From Solibacter sp039934035 (lineage in GTDB: Bacteria; Acidobacteriota; Terriglobia; Bryobacterales; Bryobacteraceae), in NCBI GenBank assembly GCA_039934035.1, contig JBDTMZ010000168.1:115405-179404 (forward strand): 64,000 nt of DNA, given 5' to 3'. The notes beneath the pieces were generated by a model. It did no database searches. It was not told the DNA's origin and saw only the letters and a list, made by a program, of their open reading frames with translations. Within the stretch, counting starts at the first letter, position 1. Each line of letters starts with the position of its first letter. Positions 43,459-52,110 of the stretch are shown in pieces. Position numbers and translations under genes: made by a program.

Positions 43459-44437
43459 GCGATGTGCTTCGGAACTCCAGATAGACCACGCCGGCCAGGC
43501 CGATGCGGGCGCGCGCCGGCACGGCGGTTTCCAGATTGAGATCGCGCTTTTCGCCGTCTTCGATGGCGATGCTGCCCGGCGCTTTGGCGCCATCGATTGT
43601 GGTGCCGAGCTGGCTCAAATCCTTCAGGAAGAATTTTCCATTGGCCGGGTCGCGGCGCAAGCGGAAATGTTCCCTGGATACATCGGGCAGCGTCTCCAGC
43701 TTGATATCCGTCCAATAATCGCGGCCGCCGCGTCCGACGACAATCTCGTCCTTCGTCATGCGGTACGATTTGCGGCCGGTGCTGTCCTCGTATTCAATCA
43801 CCGCGAACGCTCCGGCATCGTCCGCGGGCGCCGCCGTCTGAGATGGCGCGTCGTAGCTTTGTTCGGTGGATTCCACACCTGCCATGCGGCGGGTGGCGAT
43901 GCGTTTGGTCATGGACCCGGCGCCGAGCTGGTCCTTCGCCGGCAGCGCCAATTCCGAGGAGATCGCGATGTCGCCCGGCGCCGCTTCCTCGTCCGTATCT
44001 TCCAGGATGCGAATCTGCCAGCCGCCTTCCGGAGCGATGATCTTGGGCTCGCTGCGTTTGGCCAGTTTCAGACGCTCGCCGAGCGACGCACGGTTCAGCG
44101 TCTCGAGTTCGGCGTCGAGGGCGCGCTTGGCCTCTTCGAGGATGCGCGGGAGGATGCCGCGCAGACGTTCCAGGTCGTTGGGGTGCAGATAGACGTGGAA
44201 GATCGCCGGCGGCAGCGTGCAGTAGTGCAGCGGCTCCAGACCTTCGCGCATATTGCGCACGATTTCCAGGATGATTTCTTTGGCGGTAGCGGGAGTGTTA
44301 GCAGCAGGACGGTCCATAAGCGAACCAAAGTTAATTTTATCAGTTTGAGGGGCGAGGGCACGATCGAAGGGTGTGCCGCCTGTTTCGCCCAGGTGGGTGG
44401 GGGTGCTTGGGTTCGTTGGGTTCACTGGGTTCTCCAT
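43451..44437 (-). CDS. FHA-domain protein with FhaA-like N-terminal domain
   Basis: About 328 residues. Residues ~50-125 (ATAKEIILEIVRNMREGLEPLHYCTLPPAIFHVYLHP) resemble the N-terminal domain of the other FHA protein at 35592. A middle linker contains charged and Ala/Pro stretches. The C-terminal FHA domain (IVVGRGGRDYWTDIKLETLPDVSREHFRLRR, FFLKDLSQLGTTIDG) is complete. It likely docks on kinase-phosphorylated Thr. The start is uncertain: ATGs at 44500, 44437 and 44317 are all in frame, none with a good ribosome site. The stretch between the first and second includes short TTGGGTTC tandem repeats coding Asn-Pro. Operon with the PP2C gene. Confidence 0.82.
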   Translation of the reverse strand: MENPVNPTNPSTPTHLGETGGTPFDRALAPQTDKINFGSLMDRPAANTPATAKEIILEIVRNMREGLEPLHYCTLPPAIFHVYLHPNDLERLRGILPRILEEAKRALDAELETLNRASLGERLKLAKRSEPKIIAPEGGWQIRILEDTDEEAAPGDIAISSELALPAKDQLGAGSMTKRIATRRMAGVESTEQSYDAPSQTAAPADDAGAFAVIEYEDSTGRKSYRMTKDEIVVGRGGRDYWTDIKLETLPDVSREHFRLRRDPANGKFFLKDLSQLGTTIDGAKAPGSIAIEDGEKRDLNLETAVPARARIGLAGVVYLEFRSTSHG

Positions 44438-44647
44438 TTTGGGCAGTTTTGTTGCAAGTAAAGCACTTCTTGGGTTCTGCGCGGAATTCGGCGTACCCAA
44501 GAAATACGCCGGGCGGTCGGGGAGAGTTCCCTCCCGGTTTCAGCTATAGCATTGGGGTACGCTGCATTTTGAAAGGGATGGGGGTAAATGATTGCAATCG
44601 CAGGGGGAAAAGATCGCGAACGCCTGTGACTACCCCATGGTCTTTGG

Positions 44648-45085
44648 TCAGCGCCCCGAGGGGAGGGAAGAGTTAGAGGACCAGAGCTGCGCTTCCAGCT
44701 GAAGAACGTTCTCCCGGGCGGTCGGCAGGTCCGTCTTGAGACGGATCAATTCATCCATGGCCTCGTCTTGAATCAGACCGGCCTCCCATCTCTTCCAGCT
44801 CGCAACACCCACCTTCAAAAAGTTGGCTAGAGCTTGCTGGCTTATCTTCAGCCGATTGCGAACTTCCTTCAGCTCACGATTAGTGAGCAAGCCGTGTTTC
44901 TCGCGGTATGCATCCGCACTAGCGATCGTGTAGGCGTGGGACTGCGCGTCCGTCATCACCGTAAATCCGCAATGTTTGCAGACCATCGCCTCCGTCTTGA
45001 CTGGGATCTCTTCTCCTCTCACACGTGCCGTCATCCCGGCGATTGCGGGTATCATCTTACCCTTTTGACATTGAAAGCACTTCAT
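44648..45085 (-). CDS. MqsA/YgiT-type zinc-finger HTH protein without toxin
   Basis: A 145-residue protein. N-terminal YgiT-type zinc finger with Cys3, Cys6, Cys36 and Cys39 (CFQC, CKHC). C-terminal Xre-like helix-turn-helix (LKISQQALANFLKVGVASWKRWEAG) at ~80-110. The architecture is that of MqsA antitoxins, which bind toxin through the zinc domain and DNA through the helix-turn-helix. No MqsR or other toxin gene is on either side, so it may act as a stand-alone regulator. AAGGGAAA precedes the ATG. It lies 34 bases after the kinase gene on the same strand. Confidence 0.82.
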   Translation of the reverse strand: MKCFQCQKGKMIPAIAGMTARVRGEEIPVKTEAMVCKHCGFTVMTDAQSHAYTIASADAYREKHGLLTNRELKEVRNRLKISQQALANFLKVGVASWKRWEAGLIQDEAMDELIRLKTDLPTARENVLQLEAQLWSSNSSLPSGR

Positions 45086-45119
45086 AGCTATTTCCCTTTA
45101 AACCGGGGTTTGCTTGTGA

Positions 45120-46847
45120 CTACTTCGCGTCTTTGACGCAGCGGAAGCCGATATTGTCCGCCCAGGCGCGCTCGGGGACGGTGGAAATGTCCCACAAACC
45201 GGCCGGATCGAGCTTCTCCTGCGCGCCGAAACTCTGTCCGCGTGTCATGTACCAGGTCTCGCTTTTCGACGGCGGAGCCACTTTGCGAGCCTTGAAAAGC
45301 TCCGTGAACTCGGTGAATGCGCCCTGCGTGGGCGGGCTCACCTCGTCCACTAATTCCCACACGTTGCCCGACATATTCAGGGCACCGCACTTACTCGCGC
45401 CCGCCGGCAGCGCCGTCACCGGAAGCAGCCTGCCGCTGCCGACATTGGCGCGCTCCGTGTTTGGCTCATCGCCCCACGGGTAGAGGAAGCCGTTGGGACC
45501 GCGCGCCGCTTTCTCCCACTCGCGCCCCTTGGGCAGGCGCTTGCCCGCCCATATGGCATAGGCTCGCGCGTCGGAAATCGTCACATTGACCACCGGCAGG
45601 TCGGGCTTGGCGGAGTCGAAGTCCGGCGGCAGGACATGCTTCGTCTCGGCGGCGAACTTTGCGTAATCGCCGTTGGAAACCTCGGTCTTATCGATGTAGA
45701 ACGCGGGCAGGGTGTCGGGGGTACGGTTCTGGCCGGCGAGAAATTCGCCTGCCTCCACCAGCACCATCTCGCCGCCCGTGGAGGGGATGGTCTTCGCCAG
45801 CGTCACGGAAGGAATGTCCACTTTTTTCGCCGGATCGGGAACAGCCGGTTTCGGCCGCATCGCGAAGTACAGCGCCCCGGCCAGCACCGCGATCAAGCCG
45901 AGCACCACAGGTAGCAGCCAACCCGGACGTCCCGGCGCCGCCGCGGCGGATTCCACCGCGCGCGCGGCGGTGGTCGCGGTTGCAGGCGCGGCTGAAACCG
46001 CGGGCAACACTGCCGTGGGCGCATCGATCTCCGCGAGGATGCGGTCCAATTCCACCGATACCGGCGCGAAGCCTTGCGGACGGTCCGCCGGATTCTTGGC
46101 CGTGCAGCGCGCAATCAAATCGCAGACCGCCTGCGGCACACCCACTTCGTACAGCGGTTCCAGCTTGATGGGCTCGTTCAGGATGGCGAAGAAAATGCGC
46201 TCTACGGCTTCGGCCTGCACCGGCTTTCTCCCGGTCAGCAGTTCGAACAGCAACACGCCGAACGCATAGACGTCCACTTGCTCGGTGATGTTTTCGCCGG
46301 TCACCTGCTCGGGCGCCATATAAAAGGGGGTGCCCAGCACGTAGCCCGCGCGCGTCATCTGCAGGCCTTCGGTCTTGGCGATCCCGAAATCGATCAGCTT
46401 GACGACGCCCGCCGCATTGATGTGAATGTTCTCCGGTTTCAGGTCGCGGTGGATGATCTTCTGGGAATGCACATAGCCCAAGCCGCGCGCCACCTGTGCC
46501 GCGATCTTCAGCTTGCTGCGCAGATCGCCCACGGTGCCGCTGCGCATGGCGTGGCGCAGGTCTTCGCCGCGGAGGAATTCCATCACCATGAACGGCCGCT
46601 GCAACTCATCCACGCCAAAATCGTGAATCACCAGCACGTTGTCGTGGCTCAGGCTGCCGGCCATGCGCGCTTCCGCCAGAAAACGATCTTTCACTTCGTT
46701 ATCCTGGCAGCCCGCTTCGGTCAGGATCTTCACCGCGACGGTGCGCCCGATCAGCGTGTCCTGGGCGCGGTATACGTGCGACATGCCGCCGCCGAGAAAT
46801 TCCTGTAGCTCGTATTTGCCGATTCGTGCGGGAAGTTCCAAGGGCAC
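45120..46847 (-). CDS. Transmembrane Ser/Thr kinase with formylglycine-enzyme-like domain
   Basis: A 575-residue protein. Kinase domain ~9-270 with GGGMSHVYRA, AVKIL, the full catalytic loop HRDLKPEN, DFGIAK and GTPFYMAPEQ. A Pro/Ala/Thr linker leads to one membrane span (~308-328). The outward part (~355-570) is a FGE-sulfatase/SUMF1-like domain: MVLVEAGEFLAGQ, TLPAFYIDKTEVSNGDYAKF, WEKAARGPNGFLYPWGDE, NMSGNVWELVDE, NIGFRCV. Only one Cys (SKCGALN) precedes the final one, so formylglycine-generating chemistry is unlikely; such domains often serve as ligand modules in kinases (Pkn1 type). It heads the cluster. Confidence 0.92.
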   Translation of the reverse strand: MPLELPARIGKYELQEFLGGGMSHVYRAQDTLIGRTVAVKILTEAGCQDNEVKDRFLAEARMAGSLSHDNVLVIHDFGVDELQRPFMVMEFLRGEDLRHAMRSGTVGDLRSKLKIAAQVARGLGYVHSQKIIHRDLKPENIHINAAGVVKLIDFGIAKTEGLQMTRAGYVLGTPFYMAPEQVTGENITEQVDVYAFGVLLFELLTGRKPVQAEAVERIFFAILNEPIKLEPLYEVGVPQAVCDLIARCTAKNPADRPQGFAPVSVELDRILAEIDAPTAVLPAVSAAPATATTAARAVESAAAAPGRPGWLLPVVLGLIAVLAGALYFAMRPKPAVPDPAKKVDIPSVTLAKTIPSTGGEMVLVEAGEFLAGQNRTPDTLPAFYIDKTEVSNGDYAKFAAETKHVLPPDFDSAKPDLPVVNVTISDARAYAIWAGKRLPKGREWEKAARGPNGFLYPWGDEPNTERANVGSGRLLPVTALPAGASKCGALNMSGNVWELVDEVSPPTQGAFTEFTELFKARKVAPPSKSETWYMTRGQSFGAQEKLDPAGLWDISTVPERAWADNIGFRCVKDAK

Positions 46848-47211
46848 AGATTCCTATCTTAACAGCGGCTACAAAGAGTGCTCGCCATGAATTCTGCGAG
46901 CGGACGGACGAGAAAAAACTATCGTCGGTCCCACCACAGTCCTACGGCTGCTTGCGAAAAAGGGCCAAACGGCAGGCGCCGCTGAAAAAGCTTGCACGAG
47001 GCGAGGAATGCGCTCCGGGAGCGTTGGGTGGAACAGGCCATCGTTTTGTGTGGCCTGTTCTCGCTTCGAGGCTGAGCGGACGGACGAGGAAAAACCATCG
47101 TCCGTCCCACCACAGTCGTTACAGCTGCTTGCTGAAAATCAGGCAGGAATGGCTGCACCACCCGATGGTTCAGACTCGGGCGAGCCGCGCTCGCCTGCAC
47201 AAGGCCGAGCC
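46848..47211. repeat. Gap with three 10-base-stem hairpins, two in a ~60-base direct repeat
   Basis: Direct repeats at 46899-46958 and 47075-47138 each contain GGACGGACGA, a 10-base A-rich loop, then TCGTCSGTCC; the second is a perfect hairpin, the first has one mismatch. Between them GAACAGGCCA (47031-47040) and TGGCCTGTTC (47051-47060) form another perfect 10-base stem with a 10-base loop. A family C unit follows at 47179-47220 (GGCGAGC-CGC-GCTCGCC, then AAGGC-CGA-GCCTT). No gene is seen in the gap. Confidence 0.82.
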
Positions 47212-48588
47212 TTATGCCACCGCCTCGGCGAGCGGCAAATCGCAGGCCTTCCACGCGTCGAGGCCGCCGATGACGTTCATCACCTGCTTGAAGCCGGCCT
47301 GTTTCAGCAGGCTGCTGGCGATCGAACTGCGGTACCCGCTCTTGCAGTGCACCGCCACGGGCTGTTCGCGATCGAGGCCATCCAACAGGGTGGTCAGCTT
47401 GGGCAGCGGCTTGAGCTGCGCCTGCGCGATATGCATCTGCTCCCACTCGCCCGGCATGCGCACATCCACCAGTTGCACATGCTCGATTTCGCGATGCAGA
47501 TCCTGTACCGTGATCTGCGGCACCTGCTCCACTGGCAAGCCTTCGCGGAACCACGCCGTCATGCCGTCTTCCAGGTAGCCCTCCACGTGCTCGATGCCGA
47601 CCCGCGCCAGCCGCGTGAATGCTTCCAGCATGGCATCGCGGTCTTCAGCCACCAGAATCACCTTACGATCCAAACCGAGCAGGCGCCCCGCCCACGAGGC
47701 GAATTGCCCCGTCAGCCCGATGTGCATCGCGCCCGGCACGTGCGCGTTGCCAAACTGGCCGGCCGGCCGCGTATCCAGTACCAAAGCTCCGGCTTGCTGC
47801 CGCGCGAGCACGTCCTGCGCCAGCAAGCCGTCAGGCACGGCGAGGTCGGCGAGCGGCGCCGGACCCGAACGATTCAGTTCCGCATCCAACGCAAAATATC
47901 CGGGCCGCTCCGGCAACTCCGCGGTCAATAACTGCACGAAATCTTCTCGCGACTTCGCCTGCAGCGCCCAATTGGACGCGCGCTGCAACCCAATCGTGGA
48001 ACTGCGCTCCGCGCTCAACTGCCGCCCGCAGAGCGAACCCGCGCCATGCGCCGGAAAAACCTGAACGTCGTCCGGCAGCGTCAGCAATTTGTTGTGCAGG
48101 CTGTCATAGAGCAAGCCGGCCAACTGTTGCGGCGTGTGATCCGGCGAGAGATCCGGCCGCCCCACGTCGCCAATGAACAGGGTGTCGCCGGTGAATACCG
48201 CGTACGGCCCCGGCGCGCGCTCCGTGTCGGTCAGCAGGATGGAAATGCTCTCCAGCGTGTGGCCCGGGGTTTCGAGGAAGCGCAGCACGCAATTGCCGAA
48301 GCGGACCCCGTCGCCATCGCGCACCGCAACGTGGGGGAACCGGGCTCCCGCCTGCGCGCCCAGATAGATCTTCGCGCCGGTCAACGCCGCGAGTTCGGCG
48401 TGTCCCGAAATGAAATCGGCGTGGAGATGCGTCTCAATCACGTGCTCGATGCGCAGCCCCTGCTTCAAGGCGTCTTCAATATAGATGCCGACGTCGCGCT
48501 GCGGGTCGATCACCGCGGCGATTCCGTCGGAGCCGATCACATACGAAGCGTGGGACAAACACCCGAGGTAGAACTGTTGAAAGTACAT
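47212..48588 (-). CDS. Metallo-beta-lactamase/rhodanese fusion (persulfide dioxygenase-like)
   Basis: A 458-residue protein. Residues 1-210 form a metallo-beta-lactamase domain of the persulfide dioxygenase (ETHE1-like) type: metal motif THLHADFISGH, then ETPGHTLES, FTGDTLFIGDVGRPD and VFPAHG. Two rhodanese domains follow (~265-360 and ~370-455). Only the second has the active-site Cys (VHCKSGYRS); the first has VAEDRDA at the same place. It should oxidise sulfane sulfur during sulfide detoxification. The stop TAA at 47212-47214 falls inside a family C repeat (GCCTTATGCCAC), so the repeat provides the gene end and the last residues. Confidence 0.9.
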   Translation of the reverse strand: MYFQQFYLGCLSHASYVIGSDGIAAVIDPQRDVGIYIEDALKQGLRIEHVIETHLHADFISGHAELAALTGAKIYLGAQAGARFPHVAVRDGDGVRFGNCVLRFLETPGHTLESISILLTDTERAPGPYAVFTGDTLFIGDVGRPDLSPDHTPQQLAGLLYDSLHNKLLTLPDDVQVFPAHGAGSLCGRQLSAERSSTIGLQRASNWALQAKSREDFVQLLTAELPERPGYFALDAELNRSGPAPLADLAVPDGLLAQDVLARQQAGALVLDTRPAGQFGNAHVPGAMHIGLTGQFASWAGRLLGLDRKVILVAEDRDAMLEAFTRLARVGIEHVEGYLEDGMTAWFREGLPVEQVPQITVQDLHREIEHVQLVDVRMPGEWEQMHIAQAQLKPLPKLTTLLDGLDREQPVAVHCKSGYRSSIASSLLKQAGFKQVMNVIGGLDAWKACDLPLAEAVA

Positions 48589-48617
48589 CGCGCCTCTCGC
48601 AGGACACTATTCTGTGC

Positions 48618-51092
48618 ATGCGTGCTGAAGGCTGTCAAGGCGATGATGTATCATTCGAATTGGCCCAACAGATTCCACTTCCACCCGCCCAAGGCGGCGG
48701 TGCGCGCCGTCATCTGCCCCTGCTCATCCTGCTCTTCGCCGGCAGCGGATGCGCCGCGCTGATTTACGAAATTGTCTGGTATCAGTTACTGCAACTGGTG
48801 ATCGGTTCGAGCGCGGTTTCGCTCGGCGTTCTGCTGGCCACGTTCATGGGCGGTCTGTGCCTGGGCAGCATCCTGCTGCCTCGCCTGAAACTCGGCGACC
48901 AGCACCCGCTTCGCGTCTACGGCAAGATCGAATTCGGCATCGCCGCCTGCGGCATCCTGGTGCTTTTCCTCATGCCCCTGGTGGATTCCGTGTACACCTC
49001 AGCTGTCGGCCATGGACTGCCTGCCATCCTCCTGCGCGCCCTGGTCGCCGCGCTGTGTCTGGTGCCGCCCACCTTTTTGATGGGCGCTTCGCTGCCCGCC
49101 GCGTCGCGCTGGATTAAGGCCTCGCCGGAAGGCGTGGGGATGCTGGGTATGCTGTATAGCGCGAATACCGTGGGCGCGGTGATCGGCTGCCTGCTGGCCG
49201 GTTTCTATCTGCTGCGAGTTTTCGATATGGCCACGGCCACCTTCGTGGCCGCAGGGATCAATATTGCGGTCGGGCTGGTCAGCTTCTCGATCGCGAAAGC
49301 TTCCCCCGAGCACACCAAGGCGGACGATTCCAAGCCTTCGATCGCGCGCGGCGCCTGGCCGGTCTATGTGACGATTGCGATCTCCGGCGCCACCGCCCTG
49401 GGAGCGGAAGTCATCTGGACCCGCCTGCTCGGCCTGATGCTGGGCGCGACCGTCTATACCTTCTCCATCATCCTGGCCGTCTTCCTGGTGGGCATCGGGA
49501 TTGGCAGCACGGTGGGTTCGTCCATGGTGAAGGGTGCACGCGATCCCAAGGCGCTGCTCGGCTGGTGCCAGATGCTGCTCGCCGGAGCCGCCGCCTGGAC
49601 CGCTTACATGCTGTCGCATTCGCTGCCGTACTGGCCGATCAATCCGCTGCTCTCGGCCAGCCCCTGGTACACCTTCCAGATCGATCTGGTGCGCTGCCTG
49701 TGGGCGCTGCTACCGCCCGCCCTGCTGTGGGGCGCGAGCTTTCCCCTGGCGCTGGCCGCCGCTGCCAGCGAGGAAGGCGACCCCGGCCGTCTGGTGGGCG
49801 GCATTTACGCCGCTAACACCTTCGGCGCGATTCTGGGCGCGCTCAGCGCCAGCCTGCTCCTCATCCCCTCTCTGGGGACCAGCGCCAGCGAAGCCGTCCT
49901 CATCGGCCTGCTGGCTTGCAGCGGACTGTTGATGCTGGTGCCGCGGCTGATTCCCTTCCGCCTTGGCCGTGGATTCGCGGTCGCTGCCGCCGCCGTGATT
50001 GCCGTCATGCTGATCACCGGCGTTTCGCCGGTTCCCGGCGAACTGATCGCCTACGGCCGCCGCATGATGATCTCCATGGGACGGTCGCAGGTGCTGTACA
50101 CCGGCGAAGGCATCAATTCCAGCATCGCCATCACGCAGTGGGATGACGGCGCGATCCAGTTCCACGTCAGCGGTAAGGTGGAAGCGTCCACCGAGTCGTA
50201 TGACATGCGCCTGCAGCGCATGCTGGGACACCTGCCCGCGCTGGTGCATAAGGAGCCGAAATCGGTGCTCATCGTGGGCTTTGGCGCCGGCGTTACGGCG
50301 GGAAGTTTCGTGGTGCACCCCGAAATCAAGCGCATCGTGATCTGCGAGATGGAGCCGCTGATTCCCCCCACCGCCACCAAGTATTTCGGACCGCAAAATT
50401 ATTTCGTGATGAAGGATCCGCGCACCCAGATTGTTTACGACGACGCGCGCCACTTCGTACTCACCACCAACGAGAAGTTTGACATCATCACCAGCGACCC
50501 CATACACCCCTGGGTGAAAGGCAGCGCGACCCTTTATTCGAAGGAATATTTCGAACTGGTCAAGCAGCACCTCAAACCCGGCGGCGTGATTACCCAGTGG
50601 GTGCCGCTTTACGAGAGCGATCCCGAGGTGGTGAAGAGCGAGATCGCGACCTTCTTCGACGTCTTCCCCAACGGCACTATTTGGGGCAACGACATCTCTG
50701 GCGGCGGCTACGATACCGTGCTGATGGGCCAGGTGGATCCTGGCAAGCTGGACCTCGATGCCATGCAGGCGCGCCTCGATCGCCCGGAGGGCGCCCCGGT
50801 GGCCGAGAGCCTGAGACAGGTGGGATTCGGCAACATCGTGCAGTTGCTTGCCACCTATGCCGGACAGGAGCCCGACCTGCGTCCCTGGCTGGCCGGAGCC
50901 GAAATCAACCGGGACGGCAACCTGCGCCTGCAGTATATGGCGGGACTTGCGCTGAATGTGAGTAAGGAAGGTCTGATCTACGGGCAGATGTTGAATTACC
51001 GCAAGTTTCCGGAAAATCTGATCTCCGGCTCGGAAGATCGCCAGCGCGCCTTGCGCAATGCGCTGACTCCCGGCGGCATGGGTGGGCAGTAG
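48618..51092 (+). CDS. Multi-spanning spermidine-synthase-like protein
   Basis: An 824-residue protein. Two sets of about six membrane segments (~33-240 and ~255-495) with the repeated motifs GSGCAALIYEIVWYQLL and SGATALGAEVIWTRLLGLMLG, then a soluble spermidine-synthase-like domain ~510-745: VLIVGFGAGVTAG (nucleotide loop), ICEMEP, VYDDARHF and SDPIHPW. This fused family is common in soil bacteria; a polyamine product is not proven. A C-terminal tail of ~75 residues has no clear domain. Divergent from the rhodanese gene with about 30 bases between starts. Confidence 0.88.
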   Translation: MRAEGCQGDDVSFELAQQIPLPPAQGGGARRHLPLLILLFAGSGCAALIYEIVWYQLLQLVIGSSAVSLGVLLATFMGGLCLGSILLPRLKLGDQHPLRVYGKIEFGIAACGILVLFLMPLVDSVYTSAVGHGLPAILLRALVAALCLVPPTFLMGASLPAASRWIKASPEGVGMLGMLYSANTVGAVIGCLLAGFYLLRVFDMATATFVAAGINIAVGLVSFSIAKASPEHTKADDSKPSIARGAWPVYVTIAISGATALGAEVIWTRLLGLMLGATVYTFSIILAVFLVGIGIGSTVGSSMVKGARDPKALLGWCQMLLAGAAAWTAYMLSHSLPYWPINPLLSASPWYTFQIDLVRCLWALLPPALLWGASFPLALAAAASEEGDPGRLVGGIYAANTFGAILGALSASLLLIPSLGTSASEAVLIGLLACSGLLMLVPRLIPFRLGRGFAVAAAAVIAVMLITGVSPVPGELIAYGRRMMISMGRSQVLYTGEGINSSIAITQWDDGAIQFHVSGKVEASTESYDMRLQRMLGHLPALVHKEPKSVLIVGFGAGVTAGSFVVHPEIKRIVICEMEPLIPPTATKYFGPQNYFVMKDPRTQIVYDDARHFVLTTNEKFDIITSDPIHPWVKGSATLYSKEYFELVKQHLKPGGVITQWVPLYESDPEVVKSEIATFFDVFPNGTIWGNDISGGGYDTVLMGQVDPGKLDLDAMQARLDRPEGAPVAESLRQVGFGNIVQLLATYAGQEPDLRPWLAGAEINRDGNLRLQYMAGLALNVSKEGLIYGQMLNYRKFPENLISGSEDRQRALRNALTPGGMGGQ

Positions 51093-51125
51093 CCGGGCGC
51101 GCGGCCGCGCTAGGCTGAAGGGAGC

Positions 51126-51851
51126 ATGGGAGTGCTCGATCTACAGGGGCTGCAAAGCTCCCTCTTCTTCGAATCGCCGGAAGAGATCTATGGGCGCGTC
51201 TTCCGGGAACTGAAGCCGCGCACGCCGGTTCCGCTGCTTCGGGTGGAGTTCTGCCGTTTCGCCAACGCCGACAGTTTTATTTCGTTGAAGGAGGGAGTGC
51301 TGCAGGTGCGCATCTCGGACCTGTTGTCCGGGGCGCCCGCGCCGGTGATGGAAGCCCTTGCCCACATTCTGCTGGGCAAACTTTACCGCAAACCGATCCC
51401 GGCAATTTACTCCCACCGTTACCGGCTTTACCTGAACCGGCGCGATGTCCGGCGGCAGGCGCACCTGGTGAAACAGATTCGCGGACGTAAATTCATCTCC
51501 GGACCGCAGGGCGAACTTCACAATCTGGAGGAGATTTTCGAACGTCTGAACGCGCAATATTTCGACGGCTTGATGGGCCGCCCGCTACTAGGCTGGAGCC
51601 GGGGCGCCTCGCGCAGCATGTTGGGCCACTTCGACCCGTCGCACAATGCCATTGTGATTAGCCGCATTTTCGACCGGACGGAGTCGCCGCCGCTCGCCTT
51701 GGAATACGTCATGTATCACGAAATGCTGCACTTGCGCTTTCCGGTTGACCATACGGGGGCGCGCCGCCGGGTGCACACGAAGGAATTCCGGGAGTCGGAG
51801 AAGAAGTTCGCGCAGTTGAAGGAAGCCAAGGAACTGCTGAAACGGCTTTAG
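51126..51851 (+). CDS. SprT-like zinc metalloprotease domain protein
   Basis: A 241-residue soluble protein. The C-terminal half carries the SprT-like pattern: LNAQYFDGLMGRPLLGWSRG, then the zinc site YHEMLHLRFP (HExxH at ~197-201), with a further His in GARRRVHTKEFRESE. The N-terminal half (RVFRELKPRTPVPLLRVEF ... RISDLLSGAPAPVMEALAHILLGKLYRKPIP) also looks like a related, degenerate helix-strand unit. Substrate unknown; SprT relatives cut DNA-protein crosslinks in eukaryotes. It begins 33 bases after the membrane protein, probably one transcript. Confidence 0.8.
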   Translation: MGVLDLQGLQSSLFFESPEEIYGRVFRELKPRTPVPLLRVEFCRFANADSFISLKEGVLQVRISDLLSGAPAPVMEALAHILLGKLYRKPIPAIYSHRYRLYLNRRDVRRQAHLVKQIRGRKFISGPQGELHNLEEIFERLNAQYFDGLMGRPLLGWSRGASRSMLGHFDPSHNAIVISRIFDRTESPPLALEYVMYHEMLHLRFPVDHTGARRRVHTKEFRESEKKFAQLKEAKELLKRL

Positions 51852-51907
51852 CAGGAAGTGGGGAAGGGATCAAAGACAAGCTGTTGAAAAAAAGCCTAGA
51901 ACCTTTG

Positions 51908-51981
51908 GCCGCAGATAAACGCAGATGAACGCCGATCCAAAATAGATGTTTTATCGGCGTTCATCGGCGTTCATCGGCGGC
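51908..51981. repeat. Long inverted repeat made of GCCGATGAAC units
   Basis: Arms 51908-51936 and 51953-51981 match at 26 of 29 positions around a 16-base loop (CCAAAATAGATGTTTT). Each arm is a 10-base unit (GCCGATGAAC and variants) repeated about three times. It lies 56 bases past the SprT-like gene, in the 259-base gap before the next converging gene; it may serve as terminator. The same unit occurs at 41739-41770. Confidence 0.85.
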
Positions 51982-52110
51982 TAATATCGATTTTCAGTAG
52001 TTAATCGCTAGTTGCGCGCGCGGCTCCGTAGAGTCAGTGAGTTGTAGAGCGGAGACGATGAGGGGCCAAGCCGAGAGACCGCTTACTGAAGCTGCGACGT
52101 CGGGGGGCGA

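Noticed and set aside
46899..47138. CRISPR-like repeat array
   Set aside because: Only two direct copies 176 bases apart, with no regular spacers and no cas genes.
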